A stretch of 64,000 nucleotides of DNA from Takakia lepidozioides (taxonomy: Eukaryota > Streptophyta > Takakiopsida > Takakiales > Takakiaceae). The notes beneath the pieces are model-generated. The model was not told the DNA's origin and did not search any database. It saw only the letters and a program-made list of their open reading frames with translations. Position 1 is the stretch's first letter, and each line of letters begins with the position of its first letter. Shown piece by piece: positions 1-10,552 of this stretch. The DNA lies in NCBI GenBank assembly GCA_030704615.1, contig CM060734.1, positions 1,488,001 to 1,552,000 of the forward strand, given 5' to 3'. The position numbers and the translations under genes were made by a program.

Positions 1-534
1 GGCCAATCAGATACTACCTTGCTCATGGTCAGTGCCCACCAAGTTATGGAAAGGAGCAGAGAAAGAGAATTGCTATCAAGGCTCTACCTTACACTATGGT
101 AGGGAGCAGAATGTATAAGCTAGGACCAGATGGAGTGCTGAAGTGATGCTTATACCACCATGAAGTTAATAAAGTTTTGGAGGAAGTTCATAAAGGAGTG
201 GCAGGAGGTCATTTTGGAGAAGAGACTACCAGCAGGAAAATACTACATGCAGGTTACTGGTGGCCTACTTTGTTCAAAGATGTACACAAGTATTGTCAGA
301 GTTGTGATGAATGTCAGAGGCTGGGACCTTTGCAGAGATCTGGGAAAATGTCTTTGCATCCTACAATGCCTACGGAACCATTTCAGAAATGGGGACTAGA
401 CTTTGTTGGACCAATTAACCCACCAGCCAAGAATACACAGAACAGGTACATAATTACAGCCACAGATTATACTACGAAGTGGGTGGAAGCTAAAGCTTTG
501 AGGGACAACACAGCCAAGTCCACAGCAGACCAAT
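1..534 (+). pseudogene. Family A integrase fragment (Ty3/gypsy, Tat/Athila-like)
   Basis: The frame starting at base 3 reads an integrase N-terminus cut by the window edge. It has the H2C2 zinc finger (HFG near 210, then CQSCDEC near 295-315) and the start of the catalytic core (WGLDFVGPI near 390-420, whose Asp is normally the first catalytic residue). A TGA at 144-146 breaks the frame where the copy at 50032-51427 has Arg. The gene stops near 534, before the second catalytic Asp, where LTR-derived sequence begins. Known for the family: INT joins cDNA ends to the genome. Here it is dead. Identity as Ty3 INT is secure; the lineage is inferred from the rest of family A. Confidence 0.88.
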
Positions 535-888
535 AGGAGCCTTAGGGGTGACAGGTGCAGGCTTTAAGGGGTTTAGACAGTCAGCCACAGTCTAACACAG
601 ACAGTCAGTCACAGTCTTATACAGCTTTACACAGTCCGTCACAGTCTATCACAGCTTGCCACAGCCCGTCACAGCTTCACAGTCCGTCACAGTCCAACAC
701 AGCTATACACAGCCAGTCACAGTCGACACAGCCCGACACAGCTTTGTACAGTCAGTCACAGCCGACACAGCCCAACACAGCCAGTCACAGCCGTCACAGT
801 CGACACAGCTTCGCACAACCAGTCACAGCCCGACACAGCCAGTCGTCACAGTCGACATAGCTTCGCACAGCCAGTCACAGCTGCTGAT
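535..888 (+). repeat. Internal fragment of the family A LTR with an expanded CACAG repeat
   Basis: The first ~50 bases (ccaataggagccttagggg...) match, in reverse complement, the LTR at 44563-45468 next to its own repeat. The rest is an imperfect array of TCACAGYC/ACACAGC words, about 300 bp long and longer than in the other LTRs. The piece sits between INT and RT sequence, so it is not a functional LTR. Both ends contain CACAGC-type words that also occur in the flanking pol sequence, which suggests joining at short homology. Confidence 0.8.
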
Positions 889-1815
889 GAGCAAGTGAGG
901 GAAGTGAATGTGGGAACTAAAGAGGAACCGAGGATGGTGAAGGTAGGAGCTGATTTGGAGCCAGAATTCTTTGAAGAAGCTAAGTGTTTGTTCATCAAAT
1001 ACAGAGATGTATTTGCTTGGAGCTATGAGGATCTAAAAGGGATACCACCTGAAATCTGTCAGCATAAGATTGAACTGGAACCGGGGTCAGTACCAATCAA
1101 GCAGGCAAGGTACAGAATGAATCCCAACTACGCACAGAAGGTTGGAGAAGAGATCAAGAAGTTGGCTGAGGCTAAGTTTATATACCCAATAGAGTATACA
1201 ACTTGGTTGTCACCCATTGTGATAGTTCCCAAGAAGAATGGTAAACTAAGAGTTTGTGTGAACTACAAGAAGCTGAATGGTTGTACGAAGAAAGATCCTT
1301 TCCCTTTGCCATTCACAGAAGCAGTATTAGACACTGTGGCAGGCCATGAGATGTACTCATTCATGGATGGCTTCAGTGGTTATAATCAAGTGCAAGTGGC
1401 AGAAGAAGACCAGGGAAAGACAGCTTTCATCACAGACTGGGGTGCTTATGCATACAAAGTCATGCCCTTTGGACTTTGTAATGCACCAACAACCTTTCAG
1501 AGAGTGATAAGTGAATCTTTTCATGAGTATCTGGATGATTTCATACAGGTGTTCTTGGATGATTTCAATGTGTACAGCTCTAAGAATGAGCACTTGCATA
1601 AATTGGAGTTATGTCTGGCCAGATGCAGGATGAGAGGTCTGGGCCTGAATCCAGAGAAGTGTACTTTCTGTGTGAACTCAGGGGTGCTTCTGGGACACAT
1701 TGTGTGCAAGAAGGGACTTCTTGTGGATCCCAGAAAGACAGAGCCCATTAAAGCCTCTCCACCACCAGTGAATGTTAAGAGTCTAAGGAGATTCCTTGGG
1801 CAAACCAGTTATTAC
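889..1815 (+). pseudogene. Family A reverse transcriptase fragment
   Basis: The open frame from 895 contains the Ty3 RT linker (ADLEPEFFEEAK), the fingers/palm motif ending in FMDGFSGYNQ, then MPFGLCNAP and the catalytic FLDDF near 1554-1568. It enters the region after RT ([10 protein letters not shown]) and switches without a stop into gag sequence near 1815. PR and the 5' part of the polyprotein are missing upstream because the CACAG repeat joins directly. Known function: RNA- and DNA-dependent DNA synthesis. The order RT then gag is the reverse of a normal element, so this is a rearranged fragment. Confidence 0.9.
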
Positions 1816-3158
1816 GGGCAGCTTGGATCTGCCTCTGGGGGGACAGGGAGTGTGGGAAGTAGTGCAATTGGAGCTGGGAATACTGTAAGTATAGAGGGGC
1901 CAGTAGCAGGGAGTGCTCAAGGGCCAATATTTGGTGGGAGTTCCACCACTACAACAACAGGTCCTCAAGGACCAACACCAACAGGAGGACCAACAACTGT
2001 CAATGGGCAGGGTGTAGGGCCACAGATGGCGGTACCTCCAACACGGGGAAAACCACCTTTTCCAATATATGCAGGGAAAGGGGATCCTGATGTACACATC
2101 AGCCAATTTGAGCACATGTGTATTGTGAACAATGAGAATGGCGATGATGCCAAGATGAGACTATTTCCTTGTTCACTTATCAAGAAAGCAAGTGAATGGT
2201 ATGCAAGATTCCCTGATAATCATTTCCTAACCTGGAATGGCCTTAGTACAGCATTCCGGAATAGGTTCAGGACAAGCAAAACTGAGGATGAAGTGTATGG
2301 GAGTTTACAACAGTTAAAGCAAAAGAAACATGAAACTGTTGAAGAGTCATGGAAAAGATGGAGTTGATGATGAAAAAGTTGGCTGCTATGCCAGCACCAG
2401 GGTTACAGAAGACCTGGTTTGTGAGTGGATTAAGACTTGAATTACAAAAGAAAGTGGATATGCTACCTCATAATACAGTGGAGGAGGCATTTGAAACAGC
2501 CAACAGAATTGAGCAGTTGGGAATGCTCAGGAGAGAGAAAAGGGATGATGAGGACTCTGAAGATGAGTCAGATGAGGAAGAAGAGCAAGAGCTCAAGAGG
2601 AAAAGTAAGAAGAAGGAAAAGTTGAAGAGGGATAACTATGAGAAAAGATTGGAGGAAATCTTGAAGAAGTATGCCACAGAGGCTGCAACACCTTGGAGGA
2701 AAGGTGTTTGGTCTGCAAAATGCCAGAATGAAGGCCATACCACAGCTGAATGCCACATGAAGGAGAAACATTGTACTATCTGTAAAATGGATAACCATTC
2801 TACTGAGAATTGTTATTACAACAGAAGGACAGCTGCAAGAGAACCTAGGCAAGTAAGGGTGCATTAAGTGCAGCCCCAGCCAAGAAGAAACAATGATCAG
2901 GACCACTATGGAAGGCTTGGTGGTTATAACAATGGTATGGTAGGGAGAGGTAATCCAAGAGGGAATTACCAAAGCAATCTCATGGGCAACTATCAGGGTA
3001 ATCCAAGGGGGAATTACCAGCCAGGGAATCAAGATTATAGAAATAATTCCAGAATTGTTCAAGGGCGAGGACCCAATGGTGAAGAACTGTGTTATTATTG
3101 TAACCAGGCATGACATCGCAAGGCAGCCTGTCCATTCTGGATCAAACACCAGAATGAG
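1816..3158 (+). pseudogene. Family A gag with zinc knuckles
   Basis: Begins in a Gly/Ser/Thr/Pro-rich linker, then the capsid-like domain (FPIYAGKGDPDVHISQFEHM, LFPCSLIKKASEWY, near 2055-2200), a coiled acidic/basic stretch (2540-2640) and a nucleocapsid region. Relative to the 54-55-kb copy there is a one-base deletion near 2350 and stops at 2865-2867 and near 3111. Three CX2CX4HX4C knuckles can be traced: the first (near 2715) has lost its first Cys, the second (CTICKMDNHSTENC) is intact, and the third (CYYCNQA-HRKAAC) spans the stop near 3111. Role: RNA packaging and particle assembly. Nonfunctional here. Confidence 0.85.
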
Positions 3159-4202
3159 ATGAGAGCTTTTGTGAATGAGGGCCCAGTGGTGGCAGCTCAC
3201 ATGGTTAGGCCATGTTTTGTACCAGAAGTGAGTACAATGATAGTGACTAGAAGCAAAGCTAAACTAATACCTCCAGTGGATGAGGAAGAAGATGATAATG
3301 AGGATGGCAGTGATGTGCCTGAAGATGATGAGGCTTGGAGAGATGAGAAGGAACTACACAGAGAAGTGGCTGACACCATAAGGGAAATGCAGAAGAATAC
3401 TGATATCCCTATGGCAGATTCTTCTGACTCTGATAGAGAAGATAGAGACGATGAAGATGAAGTGAAGAAAGAAGTTGTACAAGTGCAGAGTAATGAAGGG
3501 ACTCTGGCTGAAGTAATATGCCAGACCAAAGTTGAGATTACCATTCGACAGCTATTGGCTGTAGCACCTCATTGTAGGCACAGGTTGTATCAAGCAATTA
3601 ATCAGATTGCTCATGTGACAGAGAACACAGACCTGAGCAGCAATGAGACAAGTTATAATGTGAAGCCTGAAGGGTAAGAAACAGTCATGGACTTTGATGA
3701 TTCTATGCCAGTAATCCATTTGAGAATTGGAAGCACAGATTTGACTGATGTACTGATAGATGGAGGCTCAGGAGTGAATATTATGACAGACCAATTAAGG
3801 CAGAAGCTTGGTATGAGTAACATGAAACCAGCCCCATTTACAGTAACAATGGCAGATCAAAGGAGTGTACAGCCTTTAGGCTTGATAAGAGGAGTGAAGA
3901 TACAGCTCCAAAAGCTGATTTTTAAGATCACAGTGACTGTGTTGAAAATGGATGATGTTATGGAAGCTTACTCCTTATTACTGGGGCGACCATGGTTGAA
4001 ACAGGCCAGGGTATTCCATGACCGGAATTCCCAGTTACTGATTGTACATGATGGGAAGTACAAGATACAGGTCACCACTAAGAAATCTAGTTGGCTACCT
4101 GCTACCAGAAGACCTCGTGGAGTCAGAGAGTATGACTGGAGGGGAGGACTTGATGAGGAGCAAGAAGCTACCCCGTTTGCTGCACACCCAGAGTGGGAGT
4201 AG
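3159..4202 (+). pseudogene. Family A acidic linker and aspartic protease
   Basis: A long acidic stretch (3280-3480) leads into the retropepsin-like domain. The catalytic motif is LIDGGSGVN with Asp at 3759-3761, so D-G-G replaces the commoner D-T/S-G; all family A copies here share this. The downstream SLLLGRPWL motif matches the C-terminal flap/dimer region of plant Ty3 proteases. Stops at 3675-3677 and after 4199 interrupt a frame that is otherwise shared with gag. Gag, PR and RT appear to have been one polyprotein. Confidence 0.82.
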
Positions 4203-5870
4203 GTTGCAGAAATGCAACTGGGAGGCCTGAGTTGTTTTAAAGGTATCTGTTGTGGTGCAGTAACAGCAACACCAATTGAGGGTGAACCAAGTAGTTACCC
4301 ACCACATTTCTATGAGGAAAGAGAGGGAGAAATGGAAATCCTAGAAGAACCAGCCACTGTGAGTTTACAGGATGAAGTAGTAGCTGGGTGGACAATCACC
4401 ACTAAGGAGCAGATGAGAGACGTGAATGTGGGAACTGAGGAGGAACCAAGAATGGTGAAAGTAGGGGCTGACTTGGAGCCAGAATTCTTTGAGGAAGCTA
4501 AGAGCCTGTTTATCAAATACAAAGATGTATTTGCTTGGAGCTATGAGGATCTGAAAGATTTGCCAGCATAAGATTGAACTGGAACCAGGGTCGGTACCAA
4601 TCAAACAGGCTAGGTACAGGATGAATCCTAACTATACACAGAAGGTTGGGGAAGAGATCAAGAAGTTGGCTGAGGATATACCCGATAGAGTATACAACTT
4701 GGTTGTCACCCATTGTGATAGTTCCCAAGAAGAATGGCAAATTGAGGTTTGTGTGAACTATAAGAAGTTGAATGCTTGTACAAAGAAAGATCATTTTCCT
4801 TTGTCATTCACAGAAGCTGTACTGGACACTGTGGCAAGCCATGAGATGTACTCATTTATGGATGGCTTCAGTGGGTATAACCAAGTGCAAGTGGCAGAAG
4901 AAGACCAAGGAGAGACAGCCTTCATCATGGACTGGGGTGCTTATGCATACAAAGTCATGCCTTTTGGACTTTGTAATGCACCAGCAACTTTCCAGAGGGT
5001 GATAAGTGAATATTTTCACAAGTATCTGGATGATTTCATGCAAGTGTTCTTAGATGACTTCAGTGTGTACAGCTCCAAGAATGAGCACTTGCAGAAGTTG
5101 GAATTATGTTTGGCCAGATGCAGGATGAGAGGTCTTGGTCTGAATCCAGAAAAGTGTACTTTCTGTGTGAATTCAGGGGTACTAATGGGACACATTGTGT
5201 ATAAGAAAGGACTGTTGTGGATCCTAGAAAGAGAGAGGCTATTAAAGCCTCACCACCACCAAGTAACGTTAAGGGTCTACGGAGGTTCCTTGGCCAAACT
5301 ACTTATTATAGAAGGTTTGTCAAACGGTATGCACAGATGGCAGCACCATTGAGAAAGCTTTTGAAGAAGGATGCAATATTTGCATGGACAGCTGAATGTC
5401 AACACGCATTTGAAGCACTTACATTGTCAGTAACAACTACATCTGTGCTGATTAACCCACATTGGCATATAGTATTTCATGTACACTGTGATGCCTCAGG
5501 AGAAGCATTGGGAGCTGTGTTAGCCCAGAATGTCACAGGAAACATAGATTCACCTGTGTACTATGCTAGCAGGTTGTTGAACAGTGCTGAAAAGAACTAT
5601 AGCACCACTGAAAGAGAAGCATTGGCAATGATATATGCAGTCAAGAAATTCAGGCATTACCTATTGGGAAGGAAGTTTATGTTTTATGTGGATCATCAGG
5701 CTTTGATTTATCTGGTGAACAAGCCTTTGATAAGTGGCAGGATAGCAAGATGGTTAATAATCTTGCACGAGTTTGAATTCAAAGTTGTTTACAAGCCTGG
5801 CTGTTTGCATCTTGTGGCAGATCACTTGTCACGCCTATCAACAGGAGAGCCCGCCACGGGAGTAGACGAC
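3490..5870 (+). repeat. Plus arm of a ~2.4-kb inverted repeat
   Basis: This arm (PR to RNase H, plus strand) is repeated in reverse complement at about 5980-8370, separated by roughly 110 bp. The arms differ by many substitutions and small indels, so this is an old or non-identical inverted pairing of two family A copies, not a perfect palindrome. Confidence 0.85.
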
Positions 5871-5974
5871 CAACTACCTGATGCCAGTCTATTTGCGGTG
5901 GAGGTGCAGGGAAGTGCAGATGATTGGTTAGATTAGCAGTGACCAATCAGATACTACCTTACTCATGGTCAGTT
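4203..5974 (+). pseudogene. Family A reverse transcriptase-RNase H
   Basis: RT linker at 4212-4571; RT core at 4621-5200 with FMDGFSGYNQ, MPFGLCNAP and FLDDFSVYS; RNase H at 5217-5936 with HCDASGEALGAVL, TEREALAMIYAV, VDHQAL and VADHLSRL. Deletions of roughly 14 bp near 4563 and 8 bp near 4675 plus a frameshift near 5215 disrupt the frame. The first codons of the INT linker (near 5940-5974) follow, then sequence switches abruptly to the opposite strand. It forms the plus arm of the large inverted repeat with 5980-8370. Confidence 0.88.
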
Positions 5975-8377
5975 CCCACCCACTCCTGTGGCGGCCTCTC
6001 CTGTTGTTAGTCGTGACAAATGATCTGCCACAAGATGCAAACGGCCAGGCTTGTAAATAACCTCGAACTCAAACTCATGCAAGATTATTAACCATCTTGC
6101 TATTCTTCCGCTTATCAGAGGTTTGTTCACCAGATATATCAGAGCCTGGTGATCCACATAAAACATAAACTTTCTTCCCAATAGGTAATGCCTGAATTTC
6201 TTGACTGCATAAATCATTGCCAATGCTTCTCTTTCCGTTGTGCTATAGTTCCTCTCAGCACTGTTCATCAACCGGCTAGCATAGTACACAGGTGAATCTA
6301 TATTCCCTGTAACATTCTGGGCTAACACCGCTCCCAACGCTTCTCCTGATGCATCGCAATGAACATGGAATACTACATGCCAGTGAGGGTTAATCAGTAC
6401 AGGTGTAGTTGTTACTGACAGTGTAAGTTCCTCAAATGCCTGTTGACATTCCGCTGTCCAGGTAAACACTGCATCTTTCTTCAGTAGTTTGCTCAATGGT
6501 GTTGCTATTTGTGCATACCTTTTGACAAATCTCCTGTAATAACTGGTTTGCCCAAGGAATCTCCGTAGACTTTTAACATTCACTGGTGGTGGAGAGGCTT
6601 TAATGGACTCTGTCTTTCTGGGATCCACAAGGAGTCCCTTCTTACACACAATGTGTCCCAGAAGCACCCCTGAGTTCACACAGAAGGTACACTTCTCTGG
6701 ATTCAGGCCCAGACCTCTCATCCTGCATCTGGCCAAACATAACTCCAATTTATGCAAGTGCTCACTCTTAGAGCTGTACACACTGAAATCATCCAAGAAT
6801 ACCTGCATGAAATCATCCAGATACTCATGAAAAGATTCACTTATCACTCTCTGAAAGGTCGCTGGTGCATTACAAAGTCCAAAGGGCATGACTTTGTATG
6901 CATAAGCCCCCCAGTCTGTGATGAAAGCTGTTTTCCCTTGGTCTTCTTCTGCCACTTGCACTTGATTATAACCACTGAAGCCATCCATGAATGAGTACAT
7001 CTCATGGCCTGCCACAGTGTCTAATACTGCTTCTGTGAATGGCAAAGGGAAAGGATCTTTCTTCGTACAAGCATTCAGCTTCTTATAGTTCACACATACT
7101 CTTAGTTTGCCATTCTTCTTGGGAACTATAACAATGGGTGACAACCAAGTTGTATACTCTATTGGGTATATAAACTTAGCCTCAGCCAACTTCTTTATCT
7201 CTTCTCCAACCTTCTGTGCGTAGTTGGGATTCATTCTATACCTCGCCTGCTTGATTGGTACTGACCCTGGTTCCAGTTCAATCTTATGCTGACAGACTTC
7301 AGGTGGTATCCCTTTTAGATCCTCATAGCTCCAAGCAAATACATCTCTGTATTTGATGAACAAGCTTTTAGCTTCTTCGAAGAATTCCGGCTCCAAATCA
7401 GCTCCTACTTTCACCATCCTCGGTTCCTCCTGAGTTCCCACATTTACTTCTCTCACCTGCTCATCAGCTGTGATTGTCCAACCAGTCACCACTTCATCCT
7501 GTAAGCTCACAGTGGCTGGTTCTTCTAGGATTTCTATTTCTCCTTCTCTCTCTTCATAGAAATGTGATGGGTAAATGCTAGTTTCCTCTTCAGTTGGTGT
7601 TGCTGTCACTACACCACAGCAGATACCTCTCAAACAACTTAGGCTTTCCAGCCGCATCTCTGCAACCTGCTCCCACTCTGGGTGTGCAGCAAATAGGGTA
7701 GCTTCCTGCTCCTCATCCAGTCCTCCTCTCCAGTCATACTCTCTGACTCCTCGAGGTCTTCTTGTAGCAGGTAATCTACTAGATTTCTTTGTGGTAATTT
7801 GTATCTCGTGTATCCCATTATGCACGGTTAGTAACTGAGAATTCCAGTCATGGACCTGTTTCAGCCACGGACGTCCCAATAATAAGGAGTAAGCCTCCAT
7901 GACTTCATCCATTTTTATTACAGTTACTGTGATCATAAAGATCATTTTCTGTATCTGTATCTTAACTCCTCTTATTAATCCTAATGGCTGCACACTTCTT
8001 TGATCTGCCATTGTTACTGTAAATGGGGCTGGTTTCATGTTACTTAGACCAAGCTTCTTCCTTAATTGGTCTGTCATGATATTTACTCCAGAACCACCAT
8101 CTATCAGTACATCAGTTAGTTCTGTGCTTCCAATTCTCAATTGGATTACTGGCATAGAATCATCAAAGTCCATGACTGGTTCTCGCCCTTCCGGCTTCCC
8201 ATTATAACTGGTCAACTTGCTGTTCAAGTCTGTGTTTCCTGTCTCTTGGGCAATTCGATTGATTGCTTGATACAGCCTGTGCCTACAATAAGGTGCCACA
8301 GCTAATAGCTGTCCAATGGTAATTTCTGCTTTGGTCTGATATATTACTTCAGCCAAAGTCTCTTCATTAGCTGGCAT
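5969..8377 (-). CDS. Family A protease-reverse transcriptase-RNase H, intact 802-codon frame
   Basis: One uninterrupted frame. PR has LIDGGSG with Asp at residue 93. An RT linker spans about 310-360. RT has FMDGFSGYNQ (Asp 465), MPFGLCNAP (497-505) and FLDDF (Asp 529/530). RNase H has Asp 675, Glu 717 (TEREAL), Asp 742 and VADHLSRL (Asp 785). All expected catalytic acids are present. It is still a fragment: the N-terminus begins at a junction near 8380 that replaces gag, and the frame ends at the strand switch near 5975, so INT is missing. The start Met is only the first ATG after the junction. It could encode active enzyme if transcribed, but no promoter is visible. Confidence 0.85.
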   Translation of the reverse strand: MPANEETLAEVIYQTKAEITIGQLLAVAPYCRHRLYQAINRIAQETGNTDLNSKLTSYNGKPEGREPVMDFDDSMPVIQLRIGSTELTDVLIDGGSGVNIMTDQLRKKLGLSNMKPAPFTVTMADQRSVQPLGLIRGVKIQIQKMIFMITVTVIKMDEVMEAYSLLLGRPWLKQVHDWNSQLLTVHNGIHEIQITTKKSSRLPATRRPRGVREYDWRGGLDEEQEATLFAAHPEWEQVAEMRLESLSCLRGICCGVVTATPTEEETSIYPSHFYEEREGEIEILEEPATVSLQDEVVTGWTITADEQVREVNVGTQEEPRMVKVGADLEPEFFEEAKSLFIKYRDVFAWSYEDLKGIPPEVCQHKIELEPGSVPIKQARYRMNPNYAQKVGEEIKKLAEAKFIYPIEYTTWLSPIVIVPKKNGKLRVCVNYKKLNACTKKDPFPLPFTEAVLDTVAGHEMYSFMDGFSGYNQVQVAEEDQGKTAFITDWGAYAYKVMPFGLCNAPATFQRVISESFHEYLDDFMQVFLDDFSVYSSKSEHLHKLELCLARCRMRGLGLNPEKCTFCVNSGVLLGHIVCKKGLLVDPRKTESIKASPPPVNVKSLRRFLGQTSYYRRFVKRYAQIATPLSKLLKKDAVFTWTAECQQAFEELTLSVTTTPVLINPHWHVVFHVHCDASGEALGAVLAQNVTGNIDSPVYYASRLMNSAERNYSTTEREALAMIYAVKKFRHYLLGRKFMFYVDHQALIYLVNKPLISGRIARWLIILHEFEFEVIYKPGRLHLVADHLSRLTTGEAATGVGGN

Positions 8378-8382
8378 ATTTC

Positions 8383-9312
8383 ACGGGGTATCCCCTTTAG
8401 GTCTTCATAACTCCAAGCAAATACATCTTTGATAAACAAGCTCTTAGCTTCCTCAAAGAATTATGGCTCCAAGTCAGCCCCAACTTTCACCATTCTTGGT
8501 TCCTCCTCAGCTCCCACATTCACTTCTCTCACTTGCTTTTCAGCTGTAATTGTCCATCCAACCACTACTTCATCTTGTAAACTCACAGTGGTTGGTTCCT
8601 CTAGGATTTCTATTTCTCCCTTCTTTCTTCATAGAAATGTGGTGGATAACTGCTTGTTTCCCCCTCAATTGGTGTTGCTGTTACCGCACCACAGCATATG
8701 CCTTTAAAGCAACTCAGGCCTCCCAGTTGCATTTCTGCAACCTGCTCCCACTCTGGGTGTGCAGCAAACAGTGTAGTTTCCTACTCCTCATCAAGCCCTC
8801 CCCTCCAGTCGTACTCTCTGACTCCACGAGGTCTCCGTGTAGCAGGTAGCCTACCAGATTTCTTAGTGGTGATATGTATCTTGTGCTTCCCATCATGCAC
8901 AGTCAGTAACTGAGAATTCTAGTCATGGAATACCCTGGCCTATTTCAGCCATGGTTGACCCAGCAATAAGGACTAAGCTTCCATGACATCATCTATTTTC
9001 AACACAGTCACTGTGATCTTAAAGATCATCTTCTGAATCTGTATCTTTACTCCTCTTAGCAAGCCTAATGGCTATACACTCCTTTGATCTGCCATTGTTA
9101 TTGTGAATGGGGCTGGTTTCATGTTACTTAGTCCAAGTTTTTGCCTTAATTGGTCTGTCATAATATTCACTCCTGAGCCTCCATCTATCAGTACATCAGT
9201 CAAGTCTGTGCTTCCAATTCTCAATTGGATTACTGGCATGGAATCATCAAAGTCCATGACAGTTTCTCGCCCTTCAGGCTTCACATTATAACTTGTCACT
9301 TTGCTGGTCAGG
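8383..9312 (-). pseudogene. Second, partial family A PR to RT-linker copy
   Basis: Repeats the same polyprotein segment as 7300-8250, on the same strand and in tandem with it. It runs from the PR N-terminal region (MDFDDSMPVIQLRIG, DGGSGVN near 9180) to the RT linker (GADLEPxFFEEAKSLF near 8430-8480). Several in-frame stops and a short deletion in the linker (near 8430) break it. The left edge near 8380 joins mid-linker to the PR region of the neighbouring copy, with only about three shared bases. Confidence 0.82.
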
Positions 9313-9442
9313 TCTAGGCTAAGTTCATATACCCGATAGAGTATACAACTTGGTTATCACCCATTGTGATAGTTCCCAAGAAGAATAGCAAACTGAGAGT
9401 TTGTGTGAACTATAAGAAGTTGAATGATTGTACAAAGAAATG
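9313..9442 (+). pseudogene. 130-bp plus-strand family A RT sliver
   Basis: Reads the RT segment from YPIEYTTWLSPIVIVPKKN to CVNYKKLN on the plus strand, between two minus-strand pieces. It ends at 'acaaagaaa' fused to the minus-strand gag sequence 'tgatccccctga'; the normal RT sequence continues 'gatcc', so GATCC is shared at the joint. Confidence 0.8.
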
Positions 9443-9849
9443 ATCCCCCTGAGCCGACATCTTTGTTGGCCTATGATCCAAATGCTCCACTTGATCCAGG
9501 TCCAACAGGTTGGGATGTCCTGGTTGTAGTCTCAACCTCAACTGTTGGCTTTACTTCTTCATACTCCTCATCTTCCAGATTCTTCTCTGTGTTTTCATCT
9601 TCCAAGTTCTTCCCTTGGATTTCTTCTTCTACACTCATATAACTCAATTGCAATGGTGTTGGAGAGTCTGAACTCTCTGTTGGCTCTGCCACATCTTCCT
9701 CTCCTTCTTTATCTTGTGATTCATAAACTGGAGTTCTTGCCTTTGGTGTCCCATGCAACTCTTATCAAAGATTTATGTCAAATCTTTTATCCAGGGATGT
9801 ACCTCAGATCTCTCCCCTCGTGGCTGATCTTCTTCCTGTACCAAATCCC
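9443..9849 (-). pseudogene. Family A gag N-terminal, acidic region
   Basis: Minus-strand frame 9758-9471 encodes an acidic, Glu/Asp/Ser-rich stretch (EEDVAEPTESSDS, then QPVGPGSSGA) that matches 55576-55960 of the larger copy. It is the disordered part of Gag before the capsid-like domain. The capsid and knuckle parts are missing because of the junction at 9443. No known motif beyond composition. Confidence 0.7.
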
Positions 9850-10397
9850 TTAATCTTTCTTGTAAAGAATAAGAAGGAGTGGCATCCAACTCTGGTTCCT
9901 CCGGTATGGGTGATGTGTGAGAGGTCTAGATGATTCCCCTATGTCTATTCCTCTCTCCCAAAGATATGGATAATTAGCTTTCAAATAACTTTCTTTTTTT
10001 GCTGAATATCTGTGGAGTCTAGCTTCTCTTTCATCACTCACGTCCCATGTCTTGCATATTCTCACTGAGGCAATAACCAAAACTCTCTCCTGTAGTATCT
10101 TTCGTATATGCCTGGATTTCTTTCAAGCTTCAATGCACCCTTGGCTATATTAGAAGTCTCAGTTACCATATAACCATATGGCAAGCACATCTGAAAAGTT
10201 GTTCTTGGTGTAAGTTTGATCCACATGATATCCTTGGGAATCCAATTCTTTACCAGTACAAGTTCTTCATGCATATGAGTGTAAACATTCACTTTCCGTT
10301 CCTCCGAGCCTTCAAACTCCACTCGTTTGATGGATAGCAATGCTATCACATAAACCAGTGTTACTAACCAACTTGCTCTCCCTCTACTTCTTTGCAA
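9850..10397 (-). pseudogene. Family A leader ORF upstream of gag
   Basis: Two overlapping frames (10397-10062, 10080-9850) encode a protein conserved in the second copy at 56002-56540: KVNVYTHMHEELVLVKNWIPKD, then CLPYGYMVTETS, then DEREARLxRYSAKxESYLKANYPYLWERGIDIGESS. Conservation across two divergent copies argues that it was translated. Its position between the PBS and gag resembles the extra 5' ORF of the Tat/Ogre group; it could also be the Gag N-terminus. I recognise no domain. One frameshift near 10070 breaks it here. Confidence 0.6.
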
Positions 10398-10552
10398 TCG
10401 TCTGGCAATTCCAAGAATCTCTGAAAGAATTGCTTGGACAATCGTTCTTTCTCAGTTCCACAAGGAATTTGATTCACATCAAATTCTTTAATTCTCCATC
10501 CACCATGATCCCACCGAGATGCCTGTCACATCTGGTTGTTCTTGACCCAGTT

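Noticed and set aside
555-898. Two open frames rich in Ser/Gln/His/Pro
   Set aside because: They are translations of the CACAG repeat of a family A LTR fragment, not a protein gene.
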